A stretch of DNA of 64,000 bases, from the NCBI GenBank assembly GCA_023055425.1, contig JALGPY010000009.1, forward strand, positions 17,487,775-17,551,774. The letters are read 5' to 3'. The translations under genes were made by a program, and so were the position numbers. Below the pieces are notes generated by a model. The model was given only the letters and a program-made list of their open reading frames with translations, made no database searches and was not told the DNA's origin. Numbering within the stretch: position 1 is the first letter of the stretch; every line of letters starts with the position of its first letter. The stretch is from Linanthus parryae. Its lineage: Eukaryota > Streptophyta > Magnoliopsida > Ericales > Polemoniaceae. Positions 47,478-59,830 of this stretch are shown in pieces.

Positions 47478-47690
47478 CTCTAGATCTAAAATTTCACAGC
47501 AATATGTGATCCAAATTCACTAATCTTTACATGATATGTAAAATTGACACTTTTTTGTTTGAATCATATTCAAATTGTATCTTTATATCAATTTTAGTTT
47601 TGTGCGATAATTAACAATTAAGGTGTAAAATTGACATAAACGTAACACATAAACCACGTTATGATCTACGACCTGTGGCTCTGATACCAT
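47478..47690 (-). other. copia leader and tRNA-iMet PBS (first copy)
   Basis: AT-rich leader. Positions 47677-47689 on the minus strand read TGGTATCAGAGCC, the initiator-Met primer binding site, one base from the LTR. So the LTR on its right is the 5' LTR of an element whose body lies to the left. Confidence 0.8.
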
Positions 47691-49420
47691 TGTAGGATTT
47701 TGATACGAATTACGCAGCGGAACAACAAAAATCTGATTCCGTTCAATACCCTCTAAGGATCACAGGACTAGAATTAATAACGATGGTAAAGGATGAGAAA
47801 ATCAAGTACCTTGGTTTGTCTCCTTGATGAGTTCACGTGAAATAGTCACGTCTCTATGCAAAGTCCACTACTAGCATTGATCTCGGATCCTTCACACATT
47901 TGTGCTAGATAGGGAAGGAGGAAGAAGAAGAAGATCACACAAAAAGAGACCAAAAGAGACCACGTCTCTTCAGCCGATGGCGAGGATGGGCGAACGTGGG
48001 GTCGCCTCTCCTCGCCGTTGATGGGGAGTTCTGGAAGTTGATGCAGGTTACGCAGCGGAATAAAAAAATTTAACCTGCTCAAACCCCTCCAAGGATAACA
48101 GGAAAGCAATCATAACATGATTAGGGTAGAAACATGTGTACCTTAGTTTGTGTGATCACTACGAAAAATTATGTCTTCTTCTCTACGAGTATCCACACCT
48201 TGGATATTTGAATGGAGTCATTCTGGACGTGTAGTGCTAGAAACGAAAGAAGGAGGGAAGAGATCACGCAAAACAGAGCGACGCCTCGCACATTGGGAGG
48301 CCGACGGCGTCGGGTTGGGGATCGGCCTCAACTCTCTATCTCTCTCTCTCTCTCTCTTGATTTGTTATGTTCTCTCAATAATGACTTGGTTGAGAAAATA
48401 ACAAGCTAGAGTTCCTTTATATACTTAATAACTCTTTATTAACTACATAATTGCCCCAATACTAATCATGTCCTTACATGGATTAGTCCACTTGCAAATT
48501 AGTCCCACTAACTTTTTTTGGGGTTGTGTTATGATCCTTTTAATCAATGTGTCAATTAATTCATACCCATATCCAGTTTAATCCATATCGTGTGTGACCC
48601 CGTAGGTTTCTACTTAGTTGGTAGTAACTATTACAAACATAGAGAGGTGTCTAGCAACACATCTATGCCACCCAACTAATAGAAATAGTCATTGATCCCG
48701 ACAAACCTTTGCCAAATGTTACCGTGTTGTGTTATCCCTTTGTCTCTATATCCGGATTGGACACGAGACATAATTTTCACACACGTACATCTAATCCATA
48801 GTTTGTTGATCCTGGGAATAGGCTTATCCATGCAGATAACATCAATATATCCATATTCATTTATCTGAGTCTGGCAAGACATTCCATAAGCTCTACCCAT
48901 CGAGTGGCCGTGGATATTTACTCCTATTATGCAGGAGGGACATATCCTCTCCACATCACTTCAATCTCTAAGTTTGCTTCCTATCATACCCGATAGCTAT
49001 CATTACAGTTACCCAGTTACGGTGTAACGTTTGATAATATCAAAGCATGATATTTCAAAACCAGAGTATCCAGTGACTACATGTCTAAGGATTACAACAT
49101 CATTAGCACTACGAGAAGCGCTTGTGACGTTGACATAATCTAATGTAGCCTTCTCGTGGTGGTTCTATTCAGTATGCCATTACTCCTAATGCATACCCAT
49201 GTGTTAGACTTTATATTTCCATATCAATCTACCCACATACTAGTCTATAGTTGATCTTCCTGTTAATAAATATAATGGACTAGGGATATTTAAGATAAAC
49301 AACACAATTGTTATATAATAACTTTATTATATTAAATATCTCCATAAATAATGCAATGAATTATTCTAGCAACTAAAGTTCATACTAAACAGATTGCCTC
49401 TAGGGAATCCTAAACCAACA
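47691..49420 (-). repeat. Copia-C LTR1
   Basis: 1730 bp, plus strand TGTAGGATTT...AACCAACA. PBS on the left and PPT on the right (sense GCAAGTGGGAGAC, 49421-49433), so it serves as 5' LTR for the left body and 3' LTR for the right body. It contains a diverged internal repeat of about 120 bp, 338 bp apart (from 47702 and from 48040; shared TTACGCAGCGGAA), and a TC microsatellite near 48330-48358. Confidence 0.88.
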
Positions 49421-51049
49421 GTCTCCCACTTGCACTAGAGCCAATCTGGTGCATCCCGTACGCCTATAGCCCTAGTGTGCCCTTCATGCTTTTGCCGAAC
49501 TAACGAATTTGTGAGAGGATCTGACATATTATCATCTGTTGGAATCTTGCATATCTTCACATCTCCTCGGGCGACTATCTCTCAAACTAGATGGAATCTC
49601 CTAAGTACATACTTTGTTCTCTGGTGTGATCTGGTTTCCTTGTCTTGTGCGATCCCCCAGTGCTGTCGCAATACAACGTAATGGGATCCAAAATGATAGG
49701 AACCACACAAAGCTCAGTGATAAACTTCTTTATCCAAAAGACCTCCTTCGCTGCGCTTGAAGCAGCAATGTACTCATCTTCAGTTGTAGAATCAGCAACT
49801 GTCTCTTGCATCGAACACTTCCAGCTCATAACCCTTCCATTTAGGCAAAACACATAACCCGACTGCGATCTGTAGTCGTCTTTGTCAGTTTGGAAGCTTG
49901 CATCAGTGTAACCAATGACACTTATCTCTTCCTTACCTCCACATATCAAGAACGCATCCTTAGTTCTTCTCAAGTACTTAAGAATGTTTTTGACAACAAT
50001 CCAGTGACTCTCACCCGGATCGGACTGATATCTTCTTGCCATACTTAAAGCATACGACACATCTGGTCTAGTACACAACATAGCATACATGATAGATCCT
50101 ATGGCCTACGCATATGGGGTCTTACTCATGCGGTCCTACCCAAATTTGATTGGAAGGACAATCATCCTTCGAAAGGGTGATTCCATGCGACATGGGCAAG
50201 AATCCTTTCTTGAAGTCTTGCATATTGAACCGTTTCAAAACCTTGTCTATATATGTACTTTGGCTTAGGCCGAGCAGCTTCCTCAATCTATCCCTACAGA
50301 TCTTGATACCCAGTATATAAGCTACATCCCCTAAGTCCTTCATTGCGTAACACTTTCCTAGCCAATCTTTCACAGATTGCAACATAGGAATGTGGTTTTC
50401 AATGAGTAGTATGTCATCCACATACAAGACCAGAAACAAAAAAGAACTCCCACTAACCTTCTTGTAAACACAAGGCTCATCTTCGTTCTTGATGAAGCCA
50501 AACTCTTTGACCGCATCGTCAAAACATCGATTCCAACTCCTAGAAGCTTGCTTCAATCCATAAAGGGATGGTTGTAGCTTACAGACTTTATTTGCATGCT
50601 CCGGATCCTCAAAGCCCTCAGGTTGTGTCATATACACATCCTCGAGGAGGTTTCCATACATAAACGCTGTTTTGACATCCATATGCCAAATCTCATATTC
50701 GTAGTAAGGTGCAATCGCAAGTAGGATTCGAATGGACTTGGTCATCGCGATTGGGGAAAAGGTTTCTTCATAGTCAATACCATGAATTCTTTAGCAACCA
50801 GTCGGCCCTCATAGGCAACTACATTGCCATCCATGTCAGTCTTCTTCTTGAAGACCCACTTTCACCCTATGGGCCGAACCCCATCGGGTGGTTCCACCAA
50901 AGTCCATACTTGGTTGGAATATATGGATTCCATTTCGGATCTCATGACCTCAAGCCACTTCTTTGAGTCTATAAGTAGTAGGCTCATAAGTAGTAGGCTC
51001 ATCTCCTATGAGTAATACGTCACCAGGCTTAGTAACGAGACGTCCATAA
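49421..51049 (-). pseudogene. Copia-C RNase H and reverse transcriptase, copy 1
   Basis: RNase H at 49587-50090 with MYAMLCTRPDVSYALSMARR, VIGYTDASFQTD, TTEDEYIAASSAAKEV, LYCDSTGG. RT at 50122-50745 with WHMDVKTAFMYGNLLEDVYM, PSLYGLKQASRSWNRCFDDA, FLVLYVDDILLIENH (YVDD intact) and MKDLGDVAYILGIKI. A frameshift separates RT from RNase H near 50100. The RT N-terminus (50746-50945) has stops. It is cut at 51049 by the duplication junction, so integrase, protease and gag are absent. Confidence 0.9.
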
Positions 51050-51674
51050 CTCTCTGTGCTTGAGATCTAGGGATTAGCTGTTGATTAATAAGAATTGAGT
51101 TGAAAATTATGCAGGGAGAAGATCCCTGAGTTAGAGACGTAGCTCCAAGTGGACTGAACTCTATATATCCTGTGTCTCTTGCATTTACTTTTTAGTTCAA
51201 TACTTAGTTCCTTTGCAGCATTCAAAACAGTTTCATTTCAAGGGTTTGAAACTCATTTCAAGGCCTTGAAATAGACTTATATTTTATACTTCAACAATTT
51301 TCATTCTAAGGGCTTGAAACTCATTTCAAGTCCTTGAATCACTCTTCACTCATTACAATTCTTTTTGAAACCACTATTCTTGCAAGTTTATAAAAAATTG
51401 TAATACTCCATTCAACCCCCCTTCAAGAGTATCGATCCTGTGACCTAATGTACACCCCTTCACTCTAGATCTAAAATTTCACAGCAATATGTGATCCAAA
51501 TTCACTAATTTTTACATGATATGTAAAATTGAAACTTTTTTTTTGAATCATATTCAAATTGTATCTTTATATCAATTTTAGTTTTGTGCGATAATTAACA
51601 GTTAAGGTGTAAAATTGACATAAACGTAACACATAAACCACGTTATGATCTACGATCTGTGGCTCTGATACCAT
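51050..51674. repeat. duplicated LTR end, leader and PBS (second copy)
   Basis: Copy of 47066-47690. It contains the right 0.4 kb of the plus-strand LTR (to about 51470), the leader and the tRNA-iMet PBS at 51661-51673. It shows no independent function; it is the start of duplication copy 2. Confidence 0.85.
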
Positions 51675-53410
51675 TGTAGGATTTTGATACGAATTACGCA
51701 GCGGAACAACAAAAATCTGATTCCGTTCAATACCCTCTAAGGATCACAGGACTAGAATTAATAACGATGGTAAAGGATGAGAACATCAAGTACCTTGGTT
51801 TGTCTCCTTGATGAGTTCACGTGAAATAGTCACGTCTCTATGAAAAGTCCACTACTAGCATTGATCTCGGATCCTTCACACATTTGTGCTAGATAGGGAA
51901 GGAGGAAGAAGAAGAAGATCACACAAAAAGAGACCAAAAGAGACCACGTCTCTTCAGCCGATGGCGAGGATGGGCGAACGTGGGGTCGCCTCTCCTCGCC
52001 GTTGATGGGGAGTTCTGGAATTTGATGCAGGTTACGCAGCGGAATAAAAAAATTTAACCTGCTCAAACCCCTCCAAGGATAACAGGAAAGCAATCATAAC
52101 ATGATTAGGGTAGAAACATGTGTACCTTAGTTTGTGTGATCACTACGAAAAATTGTGTCTTCTTCTCTACGAGTATCCACACCTTGGATATTTGAATGGA
52201 GTCATTCTGGACGTGTAGTGCTAGAAACGAAATAAGGAGGGAAGTAATCACGCAAAACAGAGCGACGCCTCGCACATTGGGAGGCCGACGGCGTCGGGTT
52301 GGGGATCGGCCTCAACTCTCTATCTCTCTCTCTCTCTCTCTCTCTTGATTTGTTATGTTCTCTCAATAATGACTTGGTTGAGAAAATAACAAGCTAGAGT
52401 TCCTTTATATACTTAATAACTCTTTATTAACTACATAATTGCCCCAATACTAATCATGTCCTTACATGGATTAGTCCACTTGCAAATTAGTCCCACTAAC
52501 TTTTTTTGTGGTTGTGTTATGATCCTTTTAATCAATGTGTCAAATTAATTCATACCCATATCCAGTTTAATCCATATCGTGTGTGACCCCGTAGGTTTCT
52601 ACTTAGTTGGTAGTAACTATTGCAAACATAGAGAGGTGTCTAGCAACACATCTATGCCACCCAACTAATAGAAATAGTCATTGATCCCGACAAACCTTCT
52701 GCCAAATGTTACCGTGTTGTGTTATCCCTTTGTCTCTATATCCGGATTGGACACGAGACATAATTTTCACACACGTACATCTAATCCATAGTTTGTTGAT
52801 CCTGGGAATAGGCTTATCCATGCAGATAACATCAATATGTCCATATTCATTTATCTGAGTCTGGCAAGACATTCCATAAGCTCTACCCCTCGAGTGGCCG
52901 TGGATATTTACTCCTATTATGCAGGAGGGACATATCCTCTCCACATCACTTCAATCTCTAAGTTTGCTTCCTATCATACCCGATAGCTATCATTACAGTT
53001 ACCCAGTTACGGTGTAACGTTTGATAATATCAAAGCATGATATTTCAAAATCAGAGTATCCAGTGACTACATGTGTAAGGATTACAACATCATTAGCACT
53101 ACGAGAAGCGCTTGTGACGTTGACATAATCTAATGTAGCCTTCTCGTGGTGGTTCTATTCAGTATGCCATTACTCCTAATGCATACCCATGTGTTAGACT
53201 TTATATTTCCATATCAATCTACCCACATACCAGTCTATAGTTGATCTTCCTGTTAATAAATATAATGGACTAGGGATATTTAAGATAAACAACACAATTG
53301 TTATATAATAACTTTATTATATTAAATATCTCCATAAATAATGCAATGAATTATTCTAGCAACTAAAGTTCATACTAAACAGATTGCCTCTAGGGAATCC
53401 TAAACCAACA
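51675..53410 (-). repeat. Copia-C LTR2
   Basis: 1736 bp, nearly identical to LTR1, with a slightly longer TC microsatellite and single-base changes. PPT at 53411-53423. Confidence 0.88.
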
Positions 53411-55813
53411 GTCTCCCACTTGCACTAGAGCCAATCTGGTGCATCCCGTACGCCTATAGCCCTAGTGTGCCCTTCATGCTTTCGCCGAACTAACGAATTT
53501 GTGAGAGGATCTGACAGATTATCATCTGTTGGAATCTTGCATATCTTCACATCTCCTCGGGCGACTATCTCTCAAACTAGATGGAATCTCCTAAGTACAT
53601 ACTTTGTTCTCTGGTGTGATCTGGTTTCCTTGTCTTGTGCGATCCCCCAGTGCTGTCGCAATACAACGTAATGGGATCCAAAATGCTAGGAACCACACAA
53701 AGCTCAGTGATAAACTTCTTTATCCAACCAACCTCCTTCGCTGCGCTTGAAGCAGCAATGTACTCATCTTCAGTTGTAGAATCAGCAACTGTCTCTTGCA
53801 TCGAACACTTCCAGCTCATAACCCTTCCATTTAGGCAAAACACATAACCCGACTGCGATCTGTAGTCGTCTTTGTCGGTTTGGAAGCTTGCATCAGTGTA
53901 ACCAATGACACTTATCTCTTCCTTACCTCCACATATCAAGAACGCATCCTTAGTTCTTCTCAAGTACTTAAGAATGTTTTTGACAACAATCCAGTGACTC
54001 TCACCCGGATCGCACTGATATCTTCTTGCCATACTTAAAGCATACGACACATCTGGTCTAGTGCACAACATAGCATACATGATAGATCCTATGGCCTACG
54101 CATATGGGGTCTTACTCATGCCGTCCTACCCAAATTTGATTGGAAGGACAATCATCCTTCGAAAGGGTGATTCCATGCGACATGGGCAAGAATCCTTTCT
54201 TGGAGTCTTGCATATTGAACCGTTTCAAAACCTTGTCTATATATGTACTTTGGCTTAGGCCGAGCAGCTTCCTCAATCTATCCCTACAGATCTTGATACC
54301 CAGTATATAAGCTACATCCCCTAAGTCCTTCATTGCGTAACACTTTCCTAGCCAATCTTTCACAGATTGCAACATAGGAATGTGGTTTTCAATGAGTAGT
54401 ATGTCATCCACATACAAGACCAGAAACAAAAAAGAACTCCCACTAACCTTCTTGTAAACACAAGGCTCATCTTCGTTCTTGATGAAGCCAAACTCTTTGA
54501 CCGCATCGTCAAAACATCGATTCCAACTCCTAGAAGCTTGCTTCAATCCATAAAGGGATGGTTGTAGCTTACAGACTTTATTTGCATGCTCCGGATCCTC
54601 AAAGCCCTCAGGTTGTGTCATATACACATCCTCGAGGAGGTTTCCATACAGAAACGCTGTTTTGACATCCATATGCCAAATCTCATATTCGTAGTAAGGT
54701 GCAATCGCAAGTAGGATTCGAATGGACTTGGTCATCGCGATTGGGGAAAAGGTTTCTTCATAGTCAATCCAATGAATCCTTTAGCAACCAGTCGGCCCTC
54801 ATAGGCAACTAAATTGCCATCCATGTCAGTCTTCTTCTTGAAGACCCACTTTCACCCAATGGGCCGAACCCCATCGGGTGGTTCCACCAAAGTCCATACT
54901 TGGTTGGAATATATGGATTCCATTTCGGATCTCATGGCCTCAAGCCACTTCTTTGAGTCTATAAGTAGTAGGCTCATAAGTAGTAGGCTCATCTCCTATG
55001 AGTAATACGTCACCAGGCTTAGTAACGAGACGTCCATAACTCTCTAGCTCATGACGTACCCTACCCGACCTACGGAGTTCTTGTGTTACTTGAAGATGTT
55101 GCTCCACAATTGTTTGTGGTTCCTGTTCATGCTCCATTGTCAAATAAGTGTTTTGTGGTTCTTGAATTTCTTCAAGTTCTACAGTCCTCCGACTGGCTCC
55201 TCTGGAGAAGAACTCTCTTTCTAGGAACACGCAATTCCGAGCAACTAACACTTTCTTCTCGGTTGGGTTGTAGAATTAACATCCATTAGTTTCCTTAGGA
55301 TATCCCACAAACTTAAACTTATCTGAATTGGGTCCGAGTTGTCACTCTGTAAACGTTTTACATAGACGTCGCAACCCCAAATCTTCATAAACAACCTATG
55401 GGACGCCTCCCAGTCCATATCTCATATGGTGTCTTCATGACCGATTTGGATGGAACACGGTTAATGGTAAAGCAGGTGTCATTAGAGCATGTCCCCAAAA
55501 CGATTTGGGAAGATCCGTTTGACTTATCATAGACCGCACCATGCCCAACAAGGTGCGATTCCTCCTTTCGGAAAATCCATTCTATTGTGGCGTTCTGGGT
55601 GGAGTGTGTTGGGAAAAGATCCCACACTCTCTAAGATAGTCGTCAAACTCTTGGCTTAAGTATTCTCCTCCACGATCGTAGAGCCTTGATACATTTGCCA
55701 AGTTGCTTATCTACTTCATTCTTGAATTCCTTGAACACTTCAAAGGATTCAGACTTGGTCTTCATAAGGTACGGAAATACATATCTTATGAAATCATCAG
55801 TAAACGTAATGAA
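53411..55813 (-). pseudogene. Copia-C pol 3' part, copy 2, extending into integrase
   Basis: RNase H 53577-54080 and RT 54112-54735 as in copy 1 (here KTAFLYGN, and AKEVGWIKK in place of AKEVFWIKK). Past the duplication edge the body continues: linker 54940-55251 (KPGDVLLIGDEPTTY), integrase C-terminal part with NRVPSKSVMKTPYEIWTGRR near 55400-55450, and an integrase core piece VHFITFTDDFIRYVFPYLMK near 55740-55810. At about 55814 integrase runs straight into LTR sequence, so the zinc site, protease, gag and PBS have been deleted. Confidence 0.85.
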
Positions 55814-57076
55814 GTGTACCTTAGTTTGTTTGATCACTACGAAGAATTGTGTCTTCGGCTCTACGAGTATCCACACCTTGGATCTTTAACTGGAACCCTT
55901 CTCCACATGTAGTGCTAGCAACGGAAGAAGGGGGGAAGAGATCACGCAAAACGGAGCGACGCCTCGCACATTGGGAGGCCGACGGCATCAGGTAAGGGGG
56001 ACAGGTTGGGGATCGGCCTCAACTCTCTCTCTCTCTCTCTCTTGATTTGTTATGTTCTCTCAATAATGAATTAGTTGAGAAAATAACAAGCTAGATTCCT
56101 TTATATAGTTAATAACTCTTTATTAACTACATAATTGCCCCAATACTAATCATGTCCTTACATGGATTAGTCCACTTGCAAATTAGTCCCACTAAATTTG
56201 CTCGTGGTTGCCTTATGATCATTTTAATTAATTAGTCCAATTAATTAATACCCATATCCAGATTAATCCATATGGTGTGTGACCCCATAGGTTTCTACTT
56301 AGTTGCTATTAACAATTACAAACATAGAGCGGTGTCTAGCAACACATCTATGCCACCAAACTAATAGAAATAGGCAGTGATCGCAAAAAACCTCGTGCCC
56401 AATGTTACCGTGTTATGTAATCCCTATTGTCTCTATATGCGGATTGGACACGAGACATAATTGTCACACTCGTAAATCCAATCCATAGTATCTCGATCCT
56501 GGGAATAGGCTTATCCATGCTGATAACATCAATATCTCCATATTGATTTATCTGAGTCTGGCCAGAAATTCCATAAGCTCTACCCTCGAGTGGCCCTGGA
56601 TATTTACTCATATTATGTAGGAGGGACAGATCCTCTCTACATCACTTCCATCTCTAAGCTTGCTTCCAATCATGCCCGATAGCTATCTTCACAGTTACTC
56701 AGTTACGGTGTAACGTTTGATAATATCAAAGCATGATATTTCACAACTAGAGTATCCAGTGACTTCAAGTCTAAGGATTACAACACCATTAGCACTACGA
56801 GAAGCCCTCTCGTGGTGGGTCTATCCAGTATGCCATTACTCCTAATGCATACCCATGTGTTAGACTTTATATCTCCATATCAATCTACCCACATACTAGT
56901 CTATAGTTGATCGTCCTGTTAATCAATATAATGAACTATGGATATTTAAGATAAACAACACAATTGTTATCTAAAGACTTTATTATATTAGATATCTCCA
57001 TAAAATAATACAAGAATTATTCTAGAAACTAAAGTTCATACTAAACAGATTGCCTCTAGGGAATCCTTAACCAACA
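55814..57076 (-). repeat. Copia-C LTR3, truncated
   Basis: Matches LTR1 from about 48136 to its AACCAACA end, missing the first ~445 bp on the plus-strand left side. It is more diverged than LTR1 and LTR2. A short TC microsatellite lies near 56023-56042. Confidence 0.8.
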
Positions 57077-57082
57077 CAAATC

Positions 57083-57553
57083 CACTCTACATCACTACCA
57101 TCTCTAAGCTTGCTTCCTATCATGCCTGAAAACTACCTTTATAGTTACCCGGTTAAGGCGCAACGTTTGATAATATCAAAGCATGATATTTCACAACTAG
57201 AGTATCTAGTGACTTCAAGTCTAAGGACCACAAGACCATTGTCACTACGAGAAGCACTAGTGACTTTACATAACTTGTATGTATCCTTCTCGTTGTGGGT
57301 CGATCCAGTATGCCATTGCTACTAATGCATACCCATGTGCTAGACTTGATATCTCCATATCAATCTACCCACTAGTCTATAGTTGATCGTCCTGTTAATA
57401 AATATAATGGACTAGGGATATTTAAGATAAACAACACATTTTTAATCTAAGGACTTGATTATATTAAATATCTCCATGAACAATACAATGAATATTCTAG
57501 CCAAAAGAATGTTCATACTAAATAAGATTGTCTCTAGGGCATCTATTCCAACA
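57083..57553 (-). repeat. Copia-C LTR4, fragment
   Basis: Matches the last ~470 bp of LTR1 (from about 48950), ending TTCCAACA. It is separated from LTR3 by only about 6 bp. Confidence 0.75.
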
Positions 57554-58830
57554 GGTGACCCGTACACTCGGAAGAGTAACCCCAGGGACGGATAATTTAT
57601 TTTTGAATGACTCTACAGATAAATTGCCAATCTACATTGTCTCAAACTATTTTGTCAACCAGTGGTTAATCATCTTGTGCACACGGTTTCAGACCATTGT
57701 TTAGCCGAAATAAAGTGGGATTCTTTGAGAGCAAGTATGGTTGAAGAGTTTTACCCAAAAAGTATGGTTGAAAAAGATTCCACTTCGAGTTAGTCTGTTT
57801 AAATAATGAGACTTGGGGTACGGCCATGACGGAAAGTTGGAAGGTGCATGAGATTTTAGCTTTGAATGAAAATTTGCACGGTCTTTCAAAAATTTAAATC
57901 TTGTAACCAACCAACCTTTGGTAGCGTCAAACGGAAATTGAAGGATATTCGGGTGAAGCTGTGCCAGTAGAATGCTTTGTTAGATGCCCATATTGTATTC
58001 AGATGGGAAAACTAAAGGTGGGGTATAACAAGCTACTACAACAAGAAGAGGAAATCAGGCTTCAACGTTCAAGAGTCCACTGGCTAAACTTGGGAGACAG
58101 AAATACCTGCTTTTTCACAGGAAATAATCTATTAGATATTCAAGAAATATCATCAAAGGACTCCTGGATAAGCACGAAGTTTGGAGACAAAATGACTCAT
58201 ATATCATCCCAATTCTTAAGAACCGCTTCAGCGAGGTTCTCAAGTCACACGAATTCTCAGAAGAAGTTGTTACGGAGATGCTTAGGCACACCCCACGACT
58301 AATCTTGGAGGAAGATAATTTGTTTCTCAACCAACCTTATACATCAGAAGAAGTTAATTCAGCCCTAGATCAAAAATGGACCCCATAAAGCGCCTGGTAG
58401 CAACGGGTTCCCATCGATCTTTTGCCATAAAAGTTGGGAAACAATGGGCATTGATGTCACAGAGGTCTGCCTGGTCGGCCTAAATGGCAGTCACAGTGTC
58501 GAGGACTATAACCATACTATTTTCAGATTAATTCCTAAGGTGAAACATGTCAGGTCACCAGAGATCTTCGCAATCAGCCAATGCTCGGTTATATATAAGC
58601 TGATCACAAAGACGCTGGCCAACGAAGTCAAACAAGTGCTTCACAGGCTTATTTCTATCACGCAAAGACCTTTTGTGCCTGGAAGGTTAATTAATGGTAA
58701 CATCTTAATCACTTTTGAGATGTTACACACTATGAGGACAAGGAAAAAGGACCAATGAGGTACCTAGAACTTAAGCTCGATATGAAAAAAACCTATGATC
58801 GAGTCGAATGGAACTTCATAATTGTAAATT
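57554..58830 (+). pseudogene. LINE (L1-type) ORF2 fragment, reverse transcriptase N-terminal half
   Basis: The only sizeable plus-strand coding remnant. A linker region with KRKLKDIRVKL, then QEEEIRLQRSRVHWLNLGDR followed by NTCFF; then NHTIFRLIPKVK, QCSVIYKLITKTLANEVKQV, RPFVPGRLINGNILITFEML, and in another frame LELKLDMKKTYDRVEW. This order is typical of plant L1-like reverse transcriptases. Frameshifts and stops are frequent and the match ends near 58820, before the catalytic YxDD. No poly-A tail or target duplication is seen. Confidence 0.85.
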
Positions 58831-59770
58831 GCTACTACTTTTGGTTTCTCAATACCACCGAACTAGATCGCGGACAAACAACAAATGGAGTCATGTGATC
58901 CATGTCACTATTCGGTAGCAAATTTTGATAACCCTCGTCCAAAGCACCTGTTGTTTCTTTTATATTTCTAAAAAAGTAAAATCCTTGAACTATTTTGATT
59001 AAAAAACTAGTATTTGGAAATAAGAACATCTACAATTGATGTCAAATTTTACACCCTATTATACATTGGGCGATGAAAAATAGTTTGGCCTCTCACATCT
59101 TACAATTTTTGGTGCAAAATGGTGTTTTTGATCTACTATTTTTTTCACCAAATTTTACATCGGATACTTAAATAATAGTAATTCGTAATTTCATCAAATT
59201 TAAAAAATGGTGTTTTTGACCTCCCACAACAAATTGCCAAAGTTTTTTTCATGATAAATTTTGTATTTATCAAAATAAAAATGCATTTAGTTAACCAAAT
59301 AATATTATACGGAATTATAAAAAAAAACAAGAAATTGCAGAAGATTGTTTATACGACCATAACAACATAACAAAAAAGAAAAAAAGATTAAGTTAAAAAA
59401 ACTAAAATAATACTACAAGAACTCTAATTGACCGGCTTATTCTATTTGACAATGATTATGCCATTAGTGGGGATAAATTTTCTTACTTCTTTATGCACTC
59501 GTTAATTTTTCAAGTTTTGATGTCGACCTAGAAAGTGAATAAACGTTGAAATAGTGATATCCCTAAAATCTTAGCATGCGGCACATGTTGTGAACTTTTA
59601 TAATCAAGATATGTGAGAATCAATGTGTGTGGCTTATTGTTATTTTACTAACTATGTATTTTGTTAAGTGGTTTGCCATTTTGTTTTTAGTTTTCATGTA
59701 CTGATTGTGTGATTTATTCCCACTGATTTATCAATACTGATTATATGTTTTTTAGAGAAATTGTTTTGTT
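58831..59770. other. AT-rich region without recognisable genes
   Basis: Long A/T runs. Possible small inverted repeat partner (GCCTCTCACAT, 59088-59098) with 60154-60164. Nothing coding is supported. Confidence 0.5.
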
Positions 59771-59830
59771 GTCAGTCGGGTTTGAACCCGGGACCTCATA
59801 CAGAACACTCTACCACTTGAGCTACCACCC
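59771..59830 (-). other. tRNA-like fragment, possible SINE head
   Basis: The minus strand has an A-box-like TAGCTCAAGTGGTA (59811-59824) and a perfect B-box-like GGGTTCAAACCC (59778-59789). The two boxes are only about 21 nt apart, too close for a functional tRNA, and no acceptor stem pairs. This fits the pol III promoter of a plant SINE or a decayed tRNA gene. Confidence 0.55.

Larger units (their letters stand above)
47066..55045. repeat. 3.99-kb direct tandem duplication
   Basis: Copy 1 is 47066-51049 (3984 bp), copy 2 is 51050-55039 (3990 bp). Each contains part of the plus-strand LTR, the leader, the PBS, a full Copia-C LTR and the 3' part of pol. CTCTCT stands at the left edge (47066-47071), the junction (51050-51055) and the right edge (55040-55045); flanking bases at the junction come from the right edge on one side and the left edge on the other. 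The copies look about 99% alike. Confidence 0.88.

Noticed and set aside
59771..59830. Functional tRNA gene
   Set aside because: A- and B-boxes are too close, and there is no pairing acceptor stem or anticodon arm.
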